Shown here: positions 26,040 to 35,293 of the stretch, in pieces
Position numbering within the stretch: the first letter of the stretch is position 1
Layout of the letters: each line of letters starts with the position of its first letter
Assembly (NCBI GenBank): GCA_964475835.1
Contig: CAYYYL010000012.1
Span: forward strand, 1-64,000
Length of the DNA stretch: 64,000 bases
Reading direction: 5' to 3'
From: JABDCI01 sp964475835
GTDB lineage: Bacteria; Verrucomicrobiota; Verrucomicrobiia; JABWAM01
The notes under the pieces: generated by a model
What the model was told of the DNA's origin: nothing
The model's database searches: none
The model's input: the letters and a program-made list of their open reading frames with translations, nothing else
Made by a program: the position numbers and the translations under genes

Positions 26040-26912
26040 ATGAAAATCTACATCGACGGAAAATTCTATGGCGAGAAAAACGCGAAGATTTCCGTATTCG
26101 ATCATGGCCTCCTGTACGGAGATGGTGTGTTTGAAGGTATTCGCGCCTACAACGGACGGATCTTTCGCCTGGAGGAACACATCGACCGCCTCTTCCTCTC
26201 CGCCAAGGCAATATTGCTTGAAATTCCCCTTTCCAAGCCGGACCTGATCGAGGCCGTGGCCAGAACCTGCGCCGCAAACAAACTGCGTGACGGCTATATC
26301 CGCCTCGTGGTCACACGCGGAATCGGAAATCTCGGACTCAACCCCTTTAATTGCAAAAAACCCACCATCATCATCATTGCCGACAAAATCACCCTCTATC
26401 CGGCGGAAATGTATCGCAAGGGCCTTGATCTGATCACCGTCCCCACCACCCGTGTCGCCGCCTCGGCCTTCAACCCCGCCATCAAGTCCCTCAATTACCT
26501 TAACAACGTCCTTGCCAAAATCGAAGCGATCCAGGGGGGCGTTCTTGAGGCCGTGATGCTCAACCACCATGGCTATATCGCGGAATGCACGGGAGACAAC
26601 ATCTTCATCGTTCGCGGAGGCCGGATCGTGACCCCCCCCACCTCCGCAGGAGCCCTTGCGGGCATTACCCGCCAGGTGGTTTTCCAGCTCGCACGCGAAC
26701 ACCTCGGCATGGATGTGTGTGAGGAAAATCTCACACGCTATGACGTTTTTACCGCAGACGAATGCTTCCTGACAGGCACTGGCGCCGAAATCATCCCCGC
26801 CGTGAAACTCGACGGTCGCGTCATTGGCACCGGCAAACCCGGCGAGATCACGGCTCGCCTGATGGAACAGTTTCGCGAGACCACCCTTCACGAAGGCCAC
26901 CCCATCCGATGA
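26040..26912 (+). CDS. ilvE: Branched-chain amino acid aminotransferase
   Basis: 290 residues from ATG 26040 (MKIYIDGKFYGEKNAKISVFDHG); a frame open to 25989 adds 17 unconserved residues. This is a fold-type IV PLP enzyme: LLYGDGVFEGIRAYNGRIF, the PLP lysine in AIKSLNYLNNVLA, and AECTGDNIFIVRGG and TGTGAEIIPAV in the C-terminal domain. It interconverts valine, leucine and isoleucine with their keto acids. D-amino-acid aminotransferase is the close alternative, but the G-D-G-V-F-E-G-I-R pattern favours IlvE. The start of mcsA overlaps its stop (ATGA), making it the first gene of a coupled operon. Confidence 0.92.
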   Translation: MKIYIDGKFYGEKNAKISVFDHGLLYGDGVFEGIRAYNGRIFRLEEHIDRLFLSAKAILLEIPLSKPDLIEAVARTCAANKLRDGYIRLVVTRGIGNLGLNPFNCKKPTIIIIADKITLYPAEMYRKGLDLITVPTTRVAASAFNPAIKSLNYLNNVLAKIEAIQGGVLEAVMLNHHGYIAECTGDNIFIVRGGRIVTPPTSAGALAGITRQVVFQLAREHLGMDVCEENLTRYDVFTADECFLTGTGAEIIPAVKLDGRVIGTGKPGEITARLMEQFRETTLHEGHPIR

Positions 26913-27415
26913 AATGTGACGTATGCAAAGAGGCTGAGGCCACCGTCCACCTGACCCAGATCGTCAGCGGGGCGATGCAGAAAATCGACCTCTGCGAATC
27001 CTGCGCAAAAGCCAAGGGAGTTTCCGACCCCACCGGTTTCTCTCTTGCAGACCTCCTCCTCGGTCTCGGACAGGAAAGCGCCAGCCCCACCGCACTCGCC
27101 GTGGAAACCCGCTGCCCCGGCTGCGGTATGACCCAAAGCGATTTCAAGAAATCAGGTCGCCTCGGCTGCGCCCAGTGCTATGATACCTTTTCCGAAGGAC
27201 TCTCGCCGCTCCTCAAAAGCATGCACAAAGGAGAGCAGCACATCGGGAAAACCCCTCCCGGACATTCCGAAAATCTCGCATTCGCTGAACGCCTCAAGAT
27301 CCTCAAACGTGATCTCGAACATGCCGTGAAGGCGGAAAACTTCGAGGCCGCGGCAAGTCTGCGCGACCGAATCAAAAAATTGGAACAGGAAAGCCGTGCC
27401 AAAATCAAAACCTGA
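26909..27415 (+). CDS. mcsA: McsA, activator of protein arginine kinase
   Basis: 168 residues. Two CxxC pairs at the N-terminus (CDVCKEAEATVHL, CESCAK) and two in the middle (CPGCGMTQSDF, CAQCYDTF) form the expected zinc ribbons. The C-terminus carries a UVR motif (LKRDLEHAVKAENFEAAASL RDRIKKLE region, about 135-160). In Firmicutes McsA binds McsB and stimulates its kinase activity. It starts inside the ilvE stop (ATGA) and its end overlaps the mcsB start by 20 bases. The UVR motif also occurs in ClpC downstream, in keeping with a shared complex. Confidence 0.93.
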   Translation: MKCDVCKEAEATVHLTQIVSGAMQKIDLCESCAKAKGVSDPTGFSLADLLLGLGQESASPTALAVETRCPGCGMTQSDFKKSGRLGCAQCYDTFSEGLSPLLKSMHKGEQHIGKTPPGHSENLAFAERLKILKRDLEHAVKAENFEAAASLRDRIKKLEQESRAKIKT

Positions 27416-28511
27416 ACACTCGTCCTCCGGAACACCGCCATCGGGAGATCTCCCCGATAATATCGTCATTTCCAGTCGAGTACGCCTCGCCCGCAACCTC
27501 CAGGGACACCCCTTTCCCGGTTGGGCTAAGAAACCCGATCGTCTTCGCGTGGTCGAGGTGATCCGCCCCGTTGTCCACGAAACCTCCGACATGGAGGGCG
27601 GTTTCTGTGAAACCATGGACAATCTCTCGGCCATCGAAAAACAGGTCCTCGTGGAACGCCACCTCATCAGTCGCGAACACGCAGCCAAGAATGTCGGCAG
27701 CGCCATCGTCATCAACCGCCCCGGCACCATTGCCGTGATGATCAACGAAGAGGATCACATGCGGATGCAGGCCATCATGCCGGGGTTCCGCCTTCATCAG
27801 GTCTACGAAATGATCGACCAGCTCGACACCAAACTCGGCACCAAACTCCCCTTTGCCTTCTCCCCCAAACTCGGGTTCCTCACCGCCTGCCCCACCAACG
27901 TCGGCACCGGCATGCGGGCCTCCTCCATGATCCATCTTCCAGCCCTGGTGCTGACCGATCACATCAACAAGATCGTCCAGGCCGTCAACAAACTGGGTCT
28001 CGCCGTTCGAGGACTGTACGGTGAGGGTACGGAAGCCCTGGGCAACCTCTTCCAAATTTCCAACCAAACCACGCTTGGCGAAAAGGAGTCCGACATCATC
28101 GACCGTCTCGTCAAAGTCATCGCCGAAATCGTGAAGCACGAACAGAACGCCCGCCTGACCCTCATTGAAAAAAATCCACGCATGGTCTACGATCACGTGG
28201 GACGCGCGTACGGGATCCTCGCCAATGCACAAACCATCACCTCCAAGGAGACCATGAACCTCCTCTCGATGCTGAGCCTTGGAATCGATCTTGGCCTGTT
28301 CGATGAATTGACCCACAGCACCGTGGACCAGTTATTCATGGACACCCAACCCGCACACCTTCAGCGGAATCACAATAGTCAGAAAATGTCGGCGGAGGAT
28401 CGTGATGGTTTGAGAGCCGACTACATTCGTGCTAAACTTCTGGGAATCAAACGCCCCAAATTTGCACCCATCCCCAAAAAGCCCCAGGATGATAAAGAGG
28501 AAACCAAATGA
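27396..28511 (+). CDS. mcsB: Protein arginine kinase McsB
   Basis: 371 residues, close to the usual ~355. The ATP:guanido phosphotransferase fold is shown by IVISSRVRLARNLQGHPFPG, IEKQVLVERHLIS, the active-site CPTNVGTGMRAS and RGLYGEGTEALGNLFQISNQ with TLGEKE. McsB phosphorylates arginine residues of proteins, which marks them for the ClpC-ClpP protease. The start codon lies within mcsA; the ATG of clpC overlaps its stop (ATGA). The C-terminal ~20 residues are basic and acidic and look like a tail. No arginine phosphatase (YwlE) gene was seen in the window. Confidence 0.95.
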   Translation: MPKSKPEHSSSGTPPSGDLPDNIVISSRVRLARNLQGHPFPGWAKKPDRLRVVEVIRPVVHETSDMEGGFCETMDNLSAIEKQVLVERHLISREHAAKNVGSAIVINRPGTIAVMINEEDHMRMQAIMPGFRLHQVYEMIDQLDTKLGTKLPFAFSPKLGFLTACPTNVGTGMRASSMIHLPALVLTDHINKIVQAVNKLGLAVRGLYGEGTEALGNLFQISNQTTLGEKESDIIDRLVKVIAEIVKHEQNARLTLIEKNPRMVYDHVGRAYGILANAQTITSKETMNLLSMLSLGIDLGLFDELTHSTVDQLFMDTQPAHLQRNHNSQKMSAEDRDGLRADYIRAKLLGIKRPKFAPIPKKPQDDKEETK

Positions 28512-30994
28512 ATAACTTCACCCCCCGCGCCCAACAGGTTCTCGCTCTCGCACGCAAGGAGGCAGACCGATTCAACCACAACTACGTGGGAACCGAGCAT
28601 CTTCTGCTCGGAATCATCAAACTCGGTCAGGGTGTCGCCGTTAGCGTTCTCAACCGCCTCGGACTCGAACTTGAGACCGTTCGAATGGAAGTGGAAAAAC
28701 AAGTGGGCACCGGCCCCGACCAGAAAATGGTCGGAAACATCCCCTACACGCCTCGCGTCAAAAAGGTCCTCGCCCTCGCCAGCAAGGAGGCAAAAGCCCT
28801 CAACCACAGTTACGTGGGCACGGAACACATTCTGCTGGGCCTCCTCCGTGAAGGGGATGGCGTCGCCGCCCGCGTCTTGAAGAGCCTCGATGTCGACATC
28901 GAACGCGCCCGTCAGGAAATCCTTAAAGAGCTCGATCCCAATCTCCAGGAAAATGTGGAAAACGAGCCCATTGGCTCCGGTGCGCCCAAGGAGGAAAAAA
29001 AGGGGGAGGTCAAAACCCCCGCCCTCAAAGCCTTCGGACGCGATCTCAACGAGCTTGCCAAACAAAACAAACTCGATCCCATCATCGGCCGCCGCAACGA
29101 AATCGAACGGGTCATTCAAATTCTCTGCCGCCGCACAAAGAACAACCCCGTTCTTATCGGTGAAGCCGGTGTGGGTAAAACCGCCATCGTGGAGGGACTC
29201 GCCCAGGAAATCGTGGCGGGAAATATTCCAGAAATCCTTCGCGACAAACGCGTGGTCACCCTCGACCTCGCCCTCATGGTCGCCGGCACCAAATACCGCG
29301 GACAATTCGAGGAACGCATCAAGGCCGTGATGGAGGAAATCCGGAAAACCGGAAACGTCATTCTTTTCATCGACGAACTCCATACCCTGGTGGGCGCAGG
29401 CTCGGCGGAAGGAACCATGGACGCCTCGAACATCATCAAACCCGCCCTCGCCCGCGGGGAACTGCAGTGCGTGGGCGCCACCACGATGAACGAGTACCGG
29501 AAATACATCGAAAAAGATTCCGCCCTTGAACGCCGGTTCCAGATCGTCCGTGTGGAAGCCCCATCCGTGGAGGAAACCATCGAGATTTTGAAGGGCCTCC
29601 GCCCCAAATACGAAGCCCATCACAAGGCCAAACTCACTGACGAAGCCCTTGAAGCCGCAACCCGACTCTCCGACCGTTATCTCACAGGGCGCTTTCTTCC
29701 CGATAAAGCCATCGACGTCATGGACGAGGCAGGTGCTCGGGCACGAATCGGCGCCATGACCCGCCCCCCCGAGGTTAAGGATCTGGAGAAGGAGATCGAA
29801 CAGATCAAAAATGAAAAGGAAAAGTCCATCAAGGGACAGGATTTTGAAAAAGCCGCCTCGCTCCGCGATCGGGAAAAGCAGACCCGCGAAAAAATCGAAA
29901 AGCTGATCGCGGAATGGAAAAACAAGCGCGAGGAGAAGGAAGTCGTCGTCACCGATGAGGATATCATGAACGTGATCGCCAAGGTCACGGGAATCCCCCT
30001 CACCCGCATGGAGAAGTCAGATTCCGAAAAACTGTTGAACATTGAGAACGAATTGCGGAGCATGGTCGTCGGTCAGGAGGAGGGCGTGGAGGCCATCTCC
30101 AAGGCTCTTCGCCGCTCCCGCGCCGACCTTCGCGATCCAAAACGTCCCATCGGCTCGTTCCTCTTCCTCGGCCCAACCGGCGTGGGAAAGACCCTGCTCG
30201 CCAAGGCCATGGCCGAAATCATGTTCGGCGATCGTGAAGCCCTCCTCCAATTCGACATGTCCGAATACATGGAGAAGTTCAATGTGTCGCGGCTCGTTGG
30301 TTCGCCTCCCGGCTACGTCGGCTACGAAGAGGGCGGACAGCTTTCAGAAGCGGTACGTCGCCGCCCCTATTGCGTGGTGCTCTTCGATGAAATCGAAAAA
30401 GCGCACCCCGACATCACCCATATTCTTCTTCAGATTCTTGAGGAGGGAAAATTGACCGATTCCCTCGGACGGAAAGTCGATTTCCGCAACACCATCATCA
30501 TCCTCACATCGAACATCGGAGCCGATCTTCTCAAACGCCAGACCTCCATGGGATTTGGCGCCAGCTCCAATGACAGCTCCTACGACAAGATGAAGGAGAA
30601 GATTCTTGAAGAGGCCAAGAAGCTCTTCAAACCGGAATTTATCAACCGACTCGATGACCTCATCGTCTTCCGCGCCCTGAACAAGGAAGATGTGATGAAA
30701 ATCGTCGACATCGAATCCGCAAAGGTCACGAAGCGCCTCAAACAGCATCGGGAACTCACTCTCGAACTCTCAAAGGAGGCGAAGGAATTCCTTGTGGAAA
30801 AAGGCTACGATCCCGCCCTCGGAGCCCGTCCCCTGCGCCGGGCAATCGAACGGTTCCTGGAGGATCCCCTTGCCGAGGAAATTCTTAAGGGAAACATCCA
30901 TGCCCACGATTCCATTGTCGTCTACCTGGCAAACGATCATTTGATCTTCAAACAGGCAGCCGACGCCCCACCCGCCCAAACCCCACAAGGCTGA
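28508..30994 (+). CDS. clpC: ATP-dependent Clp protease ATP-binding subunit ClpC
   Basis: 828 residues, standard ClpC length. A double Clp_N domain (about 1-145, with FNHNYVGTEHLLLGI and LNHSYVGTEHILLGL) is followed by AAA+ domain D1 with Walker A GEAGVGKT (218-225). The middle region has a UVR motif (SIKGQDFEKAASLRDREKQT). D2 has Walker A GPTGVGKT (555-562), and the C-terminal D2-small domain ends GARPLRRAIERFLEDPL. It unfolds substrates for ClpP, and its N-domain binds phospho-arginine in Firmicutes. It is the last gene of ilvE-mcsA-mcsB-clpC. No clpP or ctsR is present here. Confidence 0.97.
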   Translation: MNNFTPRAQQVLALARKEADRFNHNYVGTEHLLLGIIKLGQGVAVSVLNRLGLELETVRMEVEKQVGTGPDQKMVGNIPYTPRVKKVLALASKEAKALNHSYVGTEHILLGLLREGDGVAARVLKSLDVDIERARQEILKELDPNLQENVENEPIGSGAPKEEKKGEVKTPALKAFGRDLNELAKQNKLDPIIGRRNEIERVIQILCRRTKNNPVLIGEAGVGKTAIVEGLAQEIVAGNIPEILRDKRVVTLDLALMVAGTKYRGQFEERIKAVMEEIRKTGNVILFIDELHTLVGAGSAEGTMDASNIIKPALARGELQCVGATTMNEYRKYIEKDSALERRFQIVRVEAPSVEETIEILKGLRPKYEAHHKAKLTDEALEAATRLSDRYLTGRFLPDKAIDVMDEAGARARIGAMTRPPEVKDLEKEIEQIKNEKEKSIKGQDFEKAASLRDREKQTREKIEKLIAEWKNKREEKEVVVTDEDIMNVIAKVTGIPLTRMEKSDSEKLLNIENELRSMVVGQEEGVEAISKALRRSRADLRDPKRPIGSFLFLGPTGVGKTLLAKAMAEIMFGDREALLQFDMSEYMEKFNVSRLVGSPPGYVGYEEGGQLSEAVRRRPYCVVLFDEIEKAHPDITHILLQILEEGKLTDSLGRKVDFRNTIIILTSNIGADLLKRQTSMGFGASSNDSSYDKMKEKILEEAKKLFKPEFINRLDDLIVFRALNKEDVMKIVDIESAKVTKRLKQHRELTLELSKEAKEFLVEKGYDPALGARPLRRAIERFLEDPLAEEILKGNIHAHDSIVVYLANDHLIFKQAADAPPAQTPQG

Positions 30995-31076
30995 TTCCAG
31001 GTTCTCCCGTTCTTCCCAGGCGAAGGCTGGTGATTCAGGCTTGCGGCATCCAAACTGCTCTGATAGGTGCTCCCAT

Positions 31077-31913
31077 ATGAACGACCTCAAACCCGATGCC
31101 GTCGAATTCCAGTTTGATTTCAACGAGTGCGCCGTCCGGGACTTCTGTGAGGTGTTTCAAATCGATTCCGTCACCGCAAAGTACCTTTTTGAATACCGGC
31201 TAGAGTCAATGCATGTGTTCAAGTTTCAGCAGTTGCTGAAACTCAAGGGAATCACCGAGGAATCCTTGCAACACATTTCTGATCCTAAACCGGGCCTTGA
31301 ACCCAATGTTGAATTGCAAAAATCCCTTCAGCTCGAAGGCGATAAACTAGTACCCCTCACCCAGCTCCTTGAAGCAGCTTGTGAGGCCACCGACGCCACA
31401 GGATGCCTTCTTACTACTCGCAGGGGCCAGAAAGTTGGTCAATTTCCAGAGGGCGATGCTCTATTTGATAAACTTGCCCCCCAGGTACCCGAATTCATCA
31501 ATGTTACCCAGGATGATCTCCTTGAGTTGAAAAGCTCCCCTGCCAAAGTTCAAGTCACCCGGTTCGAAGCCAATGAATTGATTTTTGTCCCGGCGGGAGC
31601 CCTCTACCTCACCACCCTGATCGCACCCGGAAAAATCAAACCCGCCGCCCTCAAACTCTGGCAAACCATCGCAAACGAAATACGAAGACGCTATCCGCCG
31701 CGGGCTTATATCAATAATCATGCCTCCGCGACCGCAAACGACATCGCCTTTGATTGTCCCCAGTGCCACCTGCGCATCCTTATCGACAAAGCTGGAGTCG
31801 ACATGAATGTTCACTGTCCCCGTTGCAAGCTCAAGCTCACTGTGCCCCGCGAGACAACGTCCCTCTCGTCCTTTAAATCCGCGGAACAGATGGGGCCCAC
31901 CCGTTGGGCCTAG
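31077..31913 (+). CDS. HhH-like / roadblock-like / zinc-ribbon protein of unknown function
   Basis: 278 residues from ATG 31077, with AGGTG nine bases upstream. The N-terminal ~65 residues are helical, and YLFEYRLESMHVFKFQQL with LKLKGITEESLQHI resembles a helix-hairpin-helix repeat. A middle domain (about 90-215) starts LLEAACEATDATGCLLTTRR and alternates helix and strand like a roadblock/LC7 or GAF-type fold. The C-terminus (about 233-262) is a zinc ribbon with CPQC and CPRC pairs. I do not recognise the whole architecture. Roadblock proteins usually partner small GTPases, of which none is nearby. Domain calls other than the zinc ribbon are inference. Confidence 0.6.
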   Translation: MNDLKPDAVEFQFDFNECAVRDFCEVFQIDSVTAKYLFEYRLESMHVFKFQQLLKLKGITEESLQHISDPKPGLEPNVELQKSLQLEGDKLVPLTQLLEAACEATDATGCLLTTRRGQKVGQFPEGDALFDKLAPQVPEFINVTQDDLLELKSSPAKVQVTRFEANELIFVPAGALYLTTLIAPGKIKPAALKLWQTIANEIRRRYPPRAYINNHASATANDIAFDCPQCHLRILIDKAGVDMNVHCPRCKLKLTVPRETTSLSSFKSAEQMGPTRWA

Positions 31914-32002
31914 AAAGCGTCTCCTCATCGGGAAGTTCATTTTTTCGAGCCGGCTTTCTGCCTTCCTGGTTTGAGTTGGCGGATAACCTCTCTTGAGGTA
32001 GG

Positions 32003-33541
32003 ATGCTGCCGATGGATGAGCCCGAAACCACGCTCACGGATGCCCCTCCTCGCCAGTTGATGGAATCAAAAATGACGCCCATGGGATCGCCGTTGGAACC
32101 CAAAAAAGAGAAACATCCCGGAGAGACCGTCCTCATCCTTCTGCTCGCGGTTTACTGCATCACCTTTTTCACCTGGACACCCTTCCGAAAGGTGAATGAG
32201 CTCGCCTTTCGCACTCTCCTAAATCCCTTACGAACCTATCTTCCATCAGGACCTCAAACCGAACCTCCTTCCACCTCTTCAACCAAACTCGCCGAACGTG
32301 CGCGAAGCATGGAGTTCCGGATTCAGGAATTTCGAATCCATGCCGCTTCCCTCGAAACGTGGCTGAATGAATGGAAATGCAGCCCCCTTGAAGAAGTCAC
32401 GCTCCTGCGTTTCCTCCTGACTCAACTTCCGGAGGCGGGAACACGCGAAGCGGCGGCAGGACAACGAAAGGATGTCGTTCAAGCCATCACCATCCTCTCC
32501 TCAAGGATTCGAAAAAGTCAGCCCGACAATGCGTTTTCCTATCTCGCCGACGCCCTCGTCCTATTCTATCTCGGGCAGGATGGCCAGGCGATCCAGGCAC
32601 TCCGTCAGGGCCAGCAAGGTCCCCACATGAATCTTGGCCTGGACGAGCTCAATCGCTCCGAGCTCTCCCTCTGGCGCCAGGAGAAACACGGGAGGTCTCC
32701 CTTCCCAGTCCCTCCCCGTCATTGGAATCTGGATCTGGAACGCCCCCTCCAGGCTCTCAGTAGGGGACTTCTGATTCAGGAAAAAACCCTCCTCCAGAAA
32801 TATAATTTCGAGCGGGGCATTGATCTCACTATGGTCCATCTCGGACTTGCCGCCCAGCTTTCCGAAAGCGCATGGAATCCATCCGATTTCGCCACCGCCC
32901 ACGCCATGGCCCGACGAGCCCTTGAACCCTACTGGACCGCGGGACCTCCCTATCCCGATCTTCAGACCCTGGCCCGGAATTTTTATAATTTTCTGGATGA
33001 TCAGGGCGACCGCCTCTCCTCTTCCAAAATCAAAGCTTGGAGCGAAAATTGGGAGAGCCAACAGCGCTCAATCAAACAGAATCTTCGGCACTGGAGAAGG
33101 GCCCAGGCCCTCGCCGTATGGAATGTATCCAGCGTCGCTTCCAGCGTTTTCCTACAAACCTGCAGCTTTCTTCTGGTATGGCTGACTCTCCTCCTGTTTC
33201 CCCGCCCCCCATCCCCCTCCAATCCCATCACCCGATTCAAATTTCAAAGCATGACCCTTTTCGTGATTCCGATCCTCTGGGCGTTTCTTGGCTGGCCCCC
33301 AGGCACCAACTACCTGATCGCCGGCACCTGTCTGACCTGGCTCATGTGGAGCGTTGTTGCCCTCTCCCAGAAGCAAAACAATGAAACTTTTGTATTACGT
33401 GGACAGCTCGTTCAAAGCTTGCTCCTACTCCTCATCACCCTGACCCTCATCACGACCACGGCAACCGGGGCGTGGATCTTCCGGGAACAGGTTTTTCAGA
33501 AAATCGCAGTTTCCGGATGGACCCGATCGCTCATGGACTAG
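32003..33541 (+). CDS. Membrane protein with helical soluble domain, unknown function
   Basis: 512 residues. A cytoplasmic N-terminus of about 40 residues and one membrane helix (about 43-60, TVLILLLAVYCITFFTW) precede a large, helix-rich extracytoplasmic region (about 90-370). Pieces such as LADALVLFYLGQDGQAIQAL and ATAHAMARRALEPYW look like tetratricopeptide-type repeats. The C-terminal ~135 residues hold about four membrane helices. I do not recognise a family. Start codons at 32003, 32012 and later are possible; none has a strong Shine-Dalgarno. It overlaps the convergent secreted-protein gene by 11 bases at the end. Confidence 0.6.
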   Translation: MLPMDEPETTLTDAPPRQLMESKMTPMGSPLEPKKEKHPGETVLILLLAVYCITFFTWTPFRKVNELAFRTLLNPLRTYLPSGPQTEPPSTSSTKLAERARSMEFRIQEFRIHAASLETWLNEWKCSPLEEVTLLRFLLTQLPEAGTREAAAGQRKDVVQAITILSSRIRKSQPDNAFSYLADALVLFYLGQDGQAIQALRQGQQGPHMNLGLDELNRSELSLWRQEKHGRSPFPVPPRHWNLDLERPLQALSRGLLIQEKTLLQKYNFERGIDLTMVHLGLAAQLSESAWNPSDFATAHAMARRALEPYWTAGPPYPDLQTLARNFYNFLDDQGDRLSSSKIKAWSENWESQQRSIKQNLRHWRRAQALAVWNVSSVASSVFLQTCSFLLVWLTLLLFPRPPSPSNPITRFKFQSMTLFVIPILWAFLGWPPGTNYLIAGTCLTWLMWSVVALSQKQNNETFVLRGQLVQSLLLLLITLTLITTTATGAWIFREQVFQKIAVSGWTRSLMD

Positions 33542-34025
33542 GAGCGTCCATCGACGTCACCCTCGACACCCTTCCATCGAAGAGCTCTCCCACCTTGTCA
33601 TCGACAAAAATGTCGATCAACCGCCATTTGTCACCCGGACGATAGTAACTGAAACGCCACCTCAATGGAAAATTTTCCGACCAGCTGAGGCATACTACCT
33701 GCATCAAACTCATTCCCACGCGCTTCTGTTCGATGATCTCAAACCCAAGAATCGGACCATAGGTTCCCACAGCGTCGTGCGTCTGCTTCTTTAAGGCCTT
33801 CACCTCATCTTCGCGGCCCTTGATTTTCGTATTGGTGAGAACCACGTCATACGCGGCATCCACCTTGTCTGCTTTTAATAAGCCAAAGAAATCTGTGATC
33901 GCCTTCTGAATCTCCGGGGGAGGTGGTGGTGGTGCCGCCTGAGAACTTCCTGAAGTTAGTCCAAAAACAAGTGCCAAAAACAATAGCCTGAGGCCGAAAC
34001 ATGGGTGAAATACAGGTCGAACCAT
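33531..34025 (-). CDS. Small secreted protein of unknown function
   Basis: 164 residues from ATG 34025, where a clean signal peptide begins (MVRPVFHPCFGLRLLFLALV, cleavage near SQA-APP); the open frame goes back to 34082. A proline run (PPPPPP) follows the signal. The body (TDFFGLLKADKVDAAYDVV ... GDKWRLIDIFVDD) resembles an NTF2-like or DUF3887-type cystatin fold, with a helix then a curved sheet. The assignment to that fold is tentative. It lies five bases after the GHL10 lipoprotein gene if the longer start is taken, so the two probably form an operon. Confidence 0.65.
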   Translation of the reverse strand: MVRPVFHPCFGLRLLFLALVFGLTSGSSQAAPPPPPPEIQKAITDFFGLLKADKVDAAYDVVLTNTKIKGREDEVKALKKQTHDAVGTYGPILGFEIIEQKRVGMSLMQVVCLSWSENFPLRWRFSYYRPGDKWRLIDIFVDDKVGELFDGRVSRVTSMDAPSP

Positions 34026-34087
34026 ATTCCCCATGTTCCCACGCAACCCTGCAATGACAAGAGAAAACCGAACGATTACCAAATTGA

Positions 34088-35206
34088 CTAATTTGCAATT
34101 TCGGTGAGAAAACCCGTATGCCGCACCTGATCGTAGTTGTAGAGAACATAACCGGACATGCCCGCATCACGACAAAGGGCAATTTGCTGGTTCATCTGGG
34201 AAGGGCGGTCCAAAAGATAGGAACCAATTCCTGCATAAATCGGCACCCGTCCATTCACAAGCCGCCGCTGCTTTTCAAGCCATCGGACAAATTGATTATT
34301 GTCCGTCGTATAGTTCATCGGCACGACGAAATCGAGATATCCATCCTCCACCCAGCTCAACCAATCCTGGGCGTATTCATCCAAGGCCACGTCTGGACTG
34401 TGCCAAACCGCTGCCGACACCTTGACCGCGGGGTTGGCCCGACGCACCGCCACGCTCACATCCCGAACCACCGACGAAATCAAATCCGTCCTCCATCGAT
34501 GATAAGTCTCCCGATACTTTCCACGGGTGACATCCGAAGGCCAGTTCTTGACCTTGATCCCTTTTGCCTGCTCAAAAGCAGCCCGGGATGAGGCACAATA
34601 ATCCACATTGGCACTGAAATATCGGATATAATCAAATTGCACCCCACTGAGATCATATTTGCTTACCAATTCCACCATCGCCCGTTGCTCGAGTTCACGA
34701 TTTGAAGCCAACGCCGGGGTCCGGACAGGAACATTGTAAGTCGGTCGCAAAGCCCTCCCTTTTGCATCCCTCATCACTTTTCCTGTCTTGATGGCCGTCT
34801 CCACTTCCGACCGGGGAGCATAATGCATCATAAAACAAACGTGCCACGCGTGAATCTGAAGTCCATATTTGCGACCCGCCGCAACGTAAGCGGCCGCGAA
34901 ATCCTGATCCGTTCCCGGAGCCGTCGGGAGAACCGAACTCGGATAGTAAGCCGCTCCCGCAGAGCTCAAACGCACAAAAACCGCATTAAACCCAGCATCC
35001 TTCAACGTACGAACCACCTCATCAGGATCAAACAGCCTGGGATCATATACCCATGCTCCTCGAAACTCCCGGGAAGGGGATGATGCCTTTGAGCGGGTAG
35101 CCCCCACCCAACGGCCCGATTCTGCTGTCGATCCTGTTTGCGCCGTCTCACACGAGGTGAGAAGTAGGACCGCCAGAAGAACAAAGGTGGTAAATCCAAG
35201 TTTCAT
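34088..35206 (-). CDS. GHL10-type putative glycoside hydrolase lipoprotein
   Basis: 372 residues. A lipoprotein signal peptide with lipobox LLTSC (Cys19) shows export and lipid anchoring. The body begins FRGAWVYDPRLFDPDEVVRTLKDAG, the opening of the GHL10 (DUF187-related) TIM-barrel family. It continues with FNAVFVRLSSAGAAYYPS, LQIHAWHVCFMM, LSGVQFDYIRYF and LDFVVPMNYTTDN, the conserved barrel strands. Acidic residues in GVQFDYIRY and nearby are expected at the active site. Family members are thought to act on cell-wall or other glycans; substrate is unknown. It is upstream of, and co-directional with, the small secreted protein gene. Confidence 0.85.
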   Translation of the reverse strand: MKLGFTTFVLLAVLLLTSCETAQTGSTAESGRWVGATRSKASSPSREFRGAWVYDPRLFDPDEVVRTLKDAGFNAVFVRLSSAGAAYYPSSVLPTAPGTDQDFAAAYVAAGRKYGLQIHAWHVCFMMHYAPRSEVETAIKTGKVMRDAKGRALRPTYNVPVRTPALASNRELEQRAMVELVSKYDLSGVQFDYIRYFSANVDYCASSRAAFEQAKGIKVKNWPSDVTRGKYRETYHRWRTDLISSVVRDVSVAVRRANPAVKVSAAVWHSPDVALDEYAQDWLSWVEDGYLDFVVPMNYTTDNNQFVRWLEKQRRLVNGRVPIYAGIGSYLLDRPSQMNQQIALCRDAGMSGYVLYNYDQVRHTGFLTEIAN

Positions 35207-35293
35207 TCTTTACTTAAGGAATCGGCACAATATCCGCCAATGTTACCTGCAACTTGGTCTTCCGTCCTTGGATGGACCTGCCAAATGGCCAAA

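Noticed and set aside
25998..26900. 300-codon reverse frame opposite ilvE
   Set aside because: Shadow of the forward gene, which has all fold-type IV motifs.
28421..29623. 400-codon reverse frame opposite clpC
   Set aside because: Low-complexity Gly/His/Phe antisense translation.
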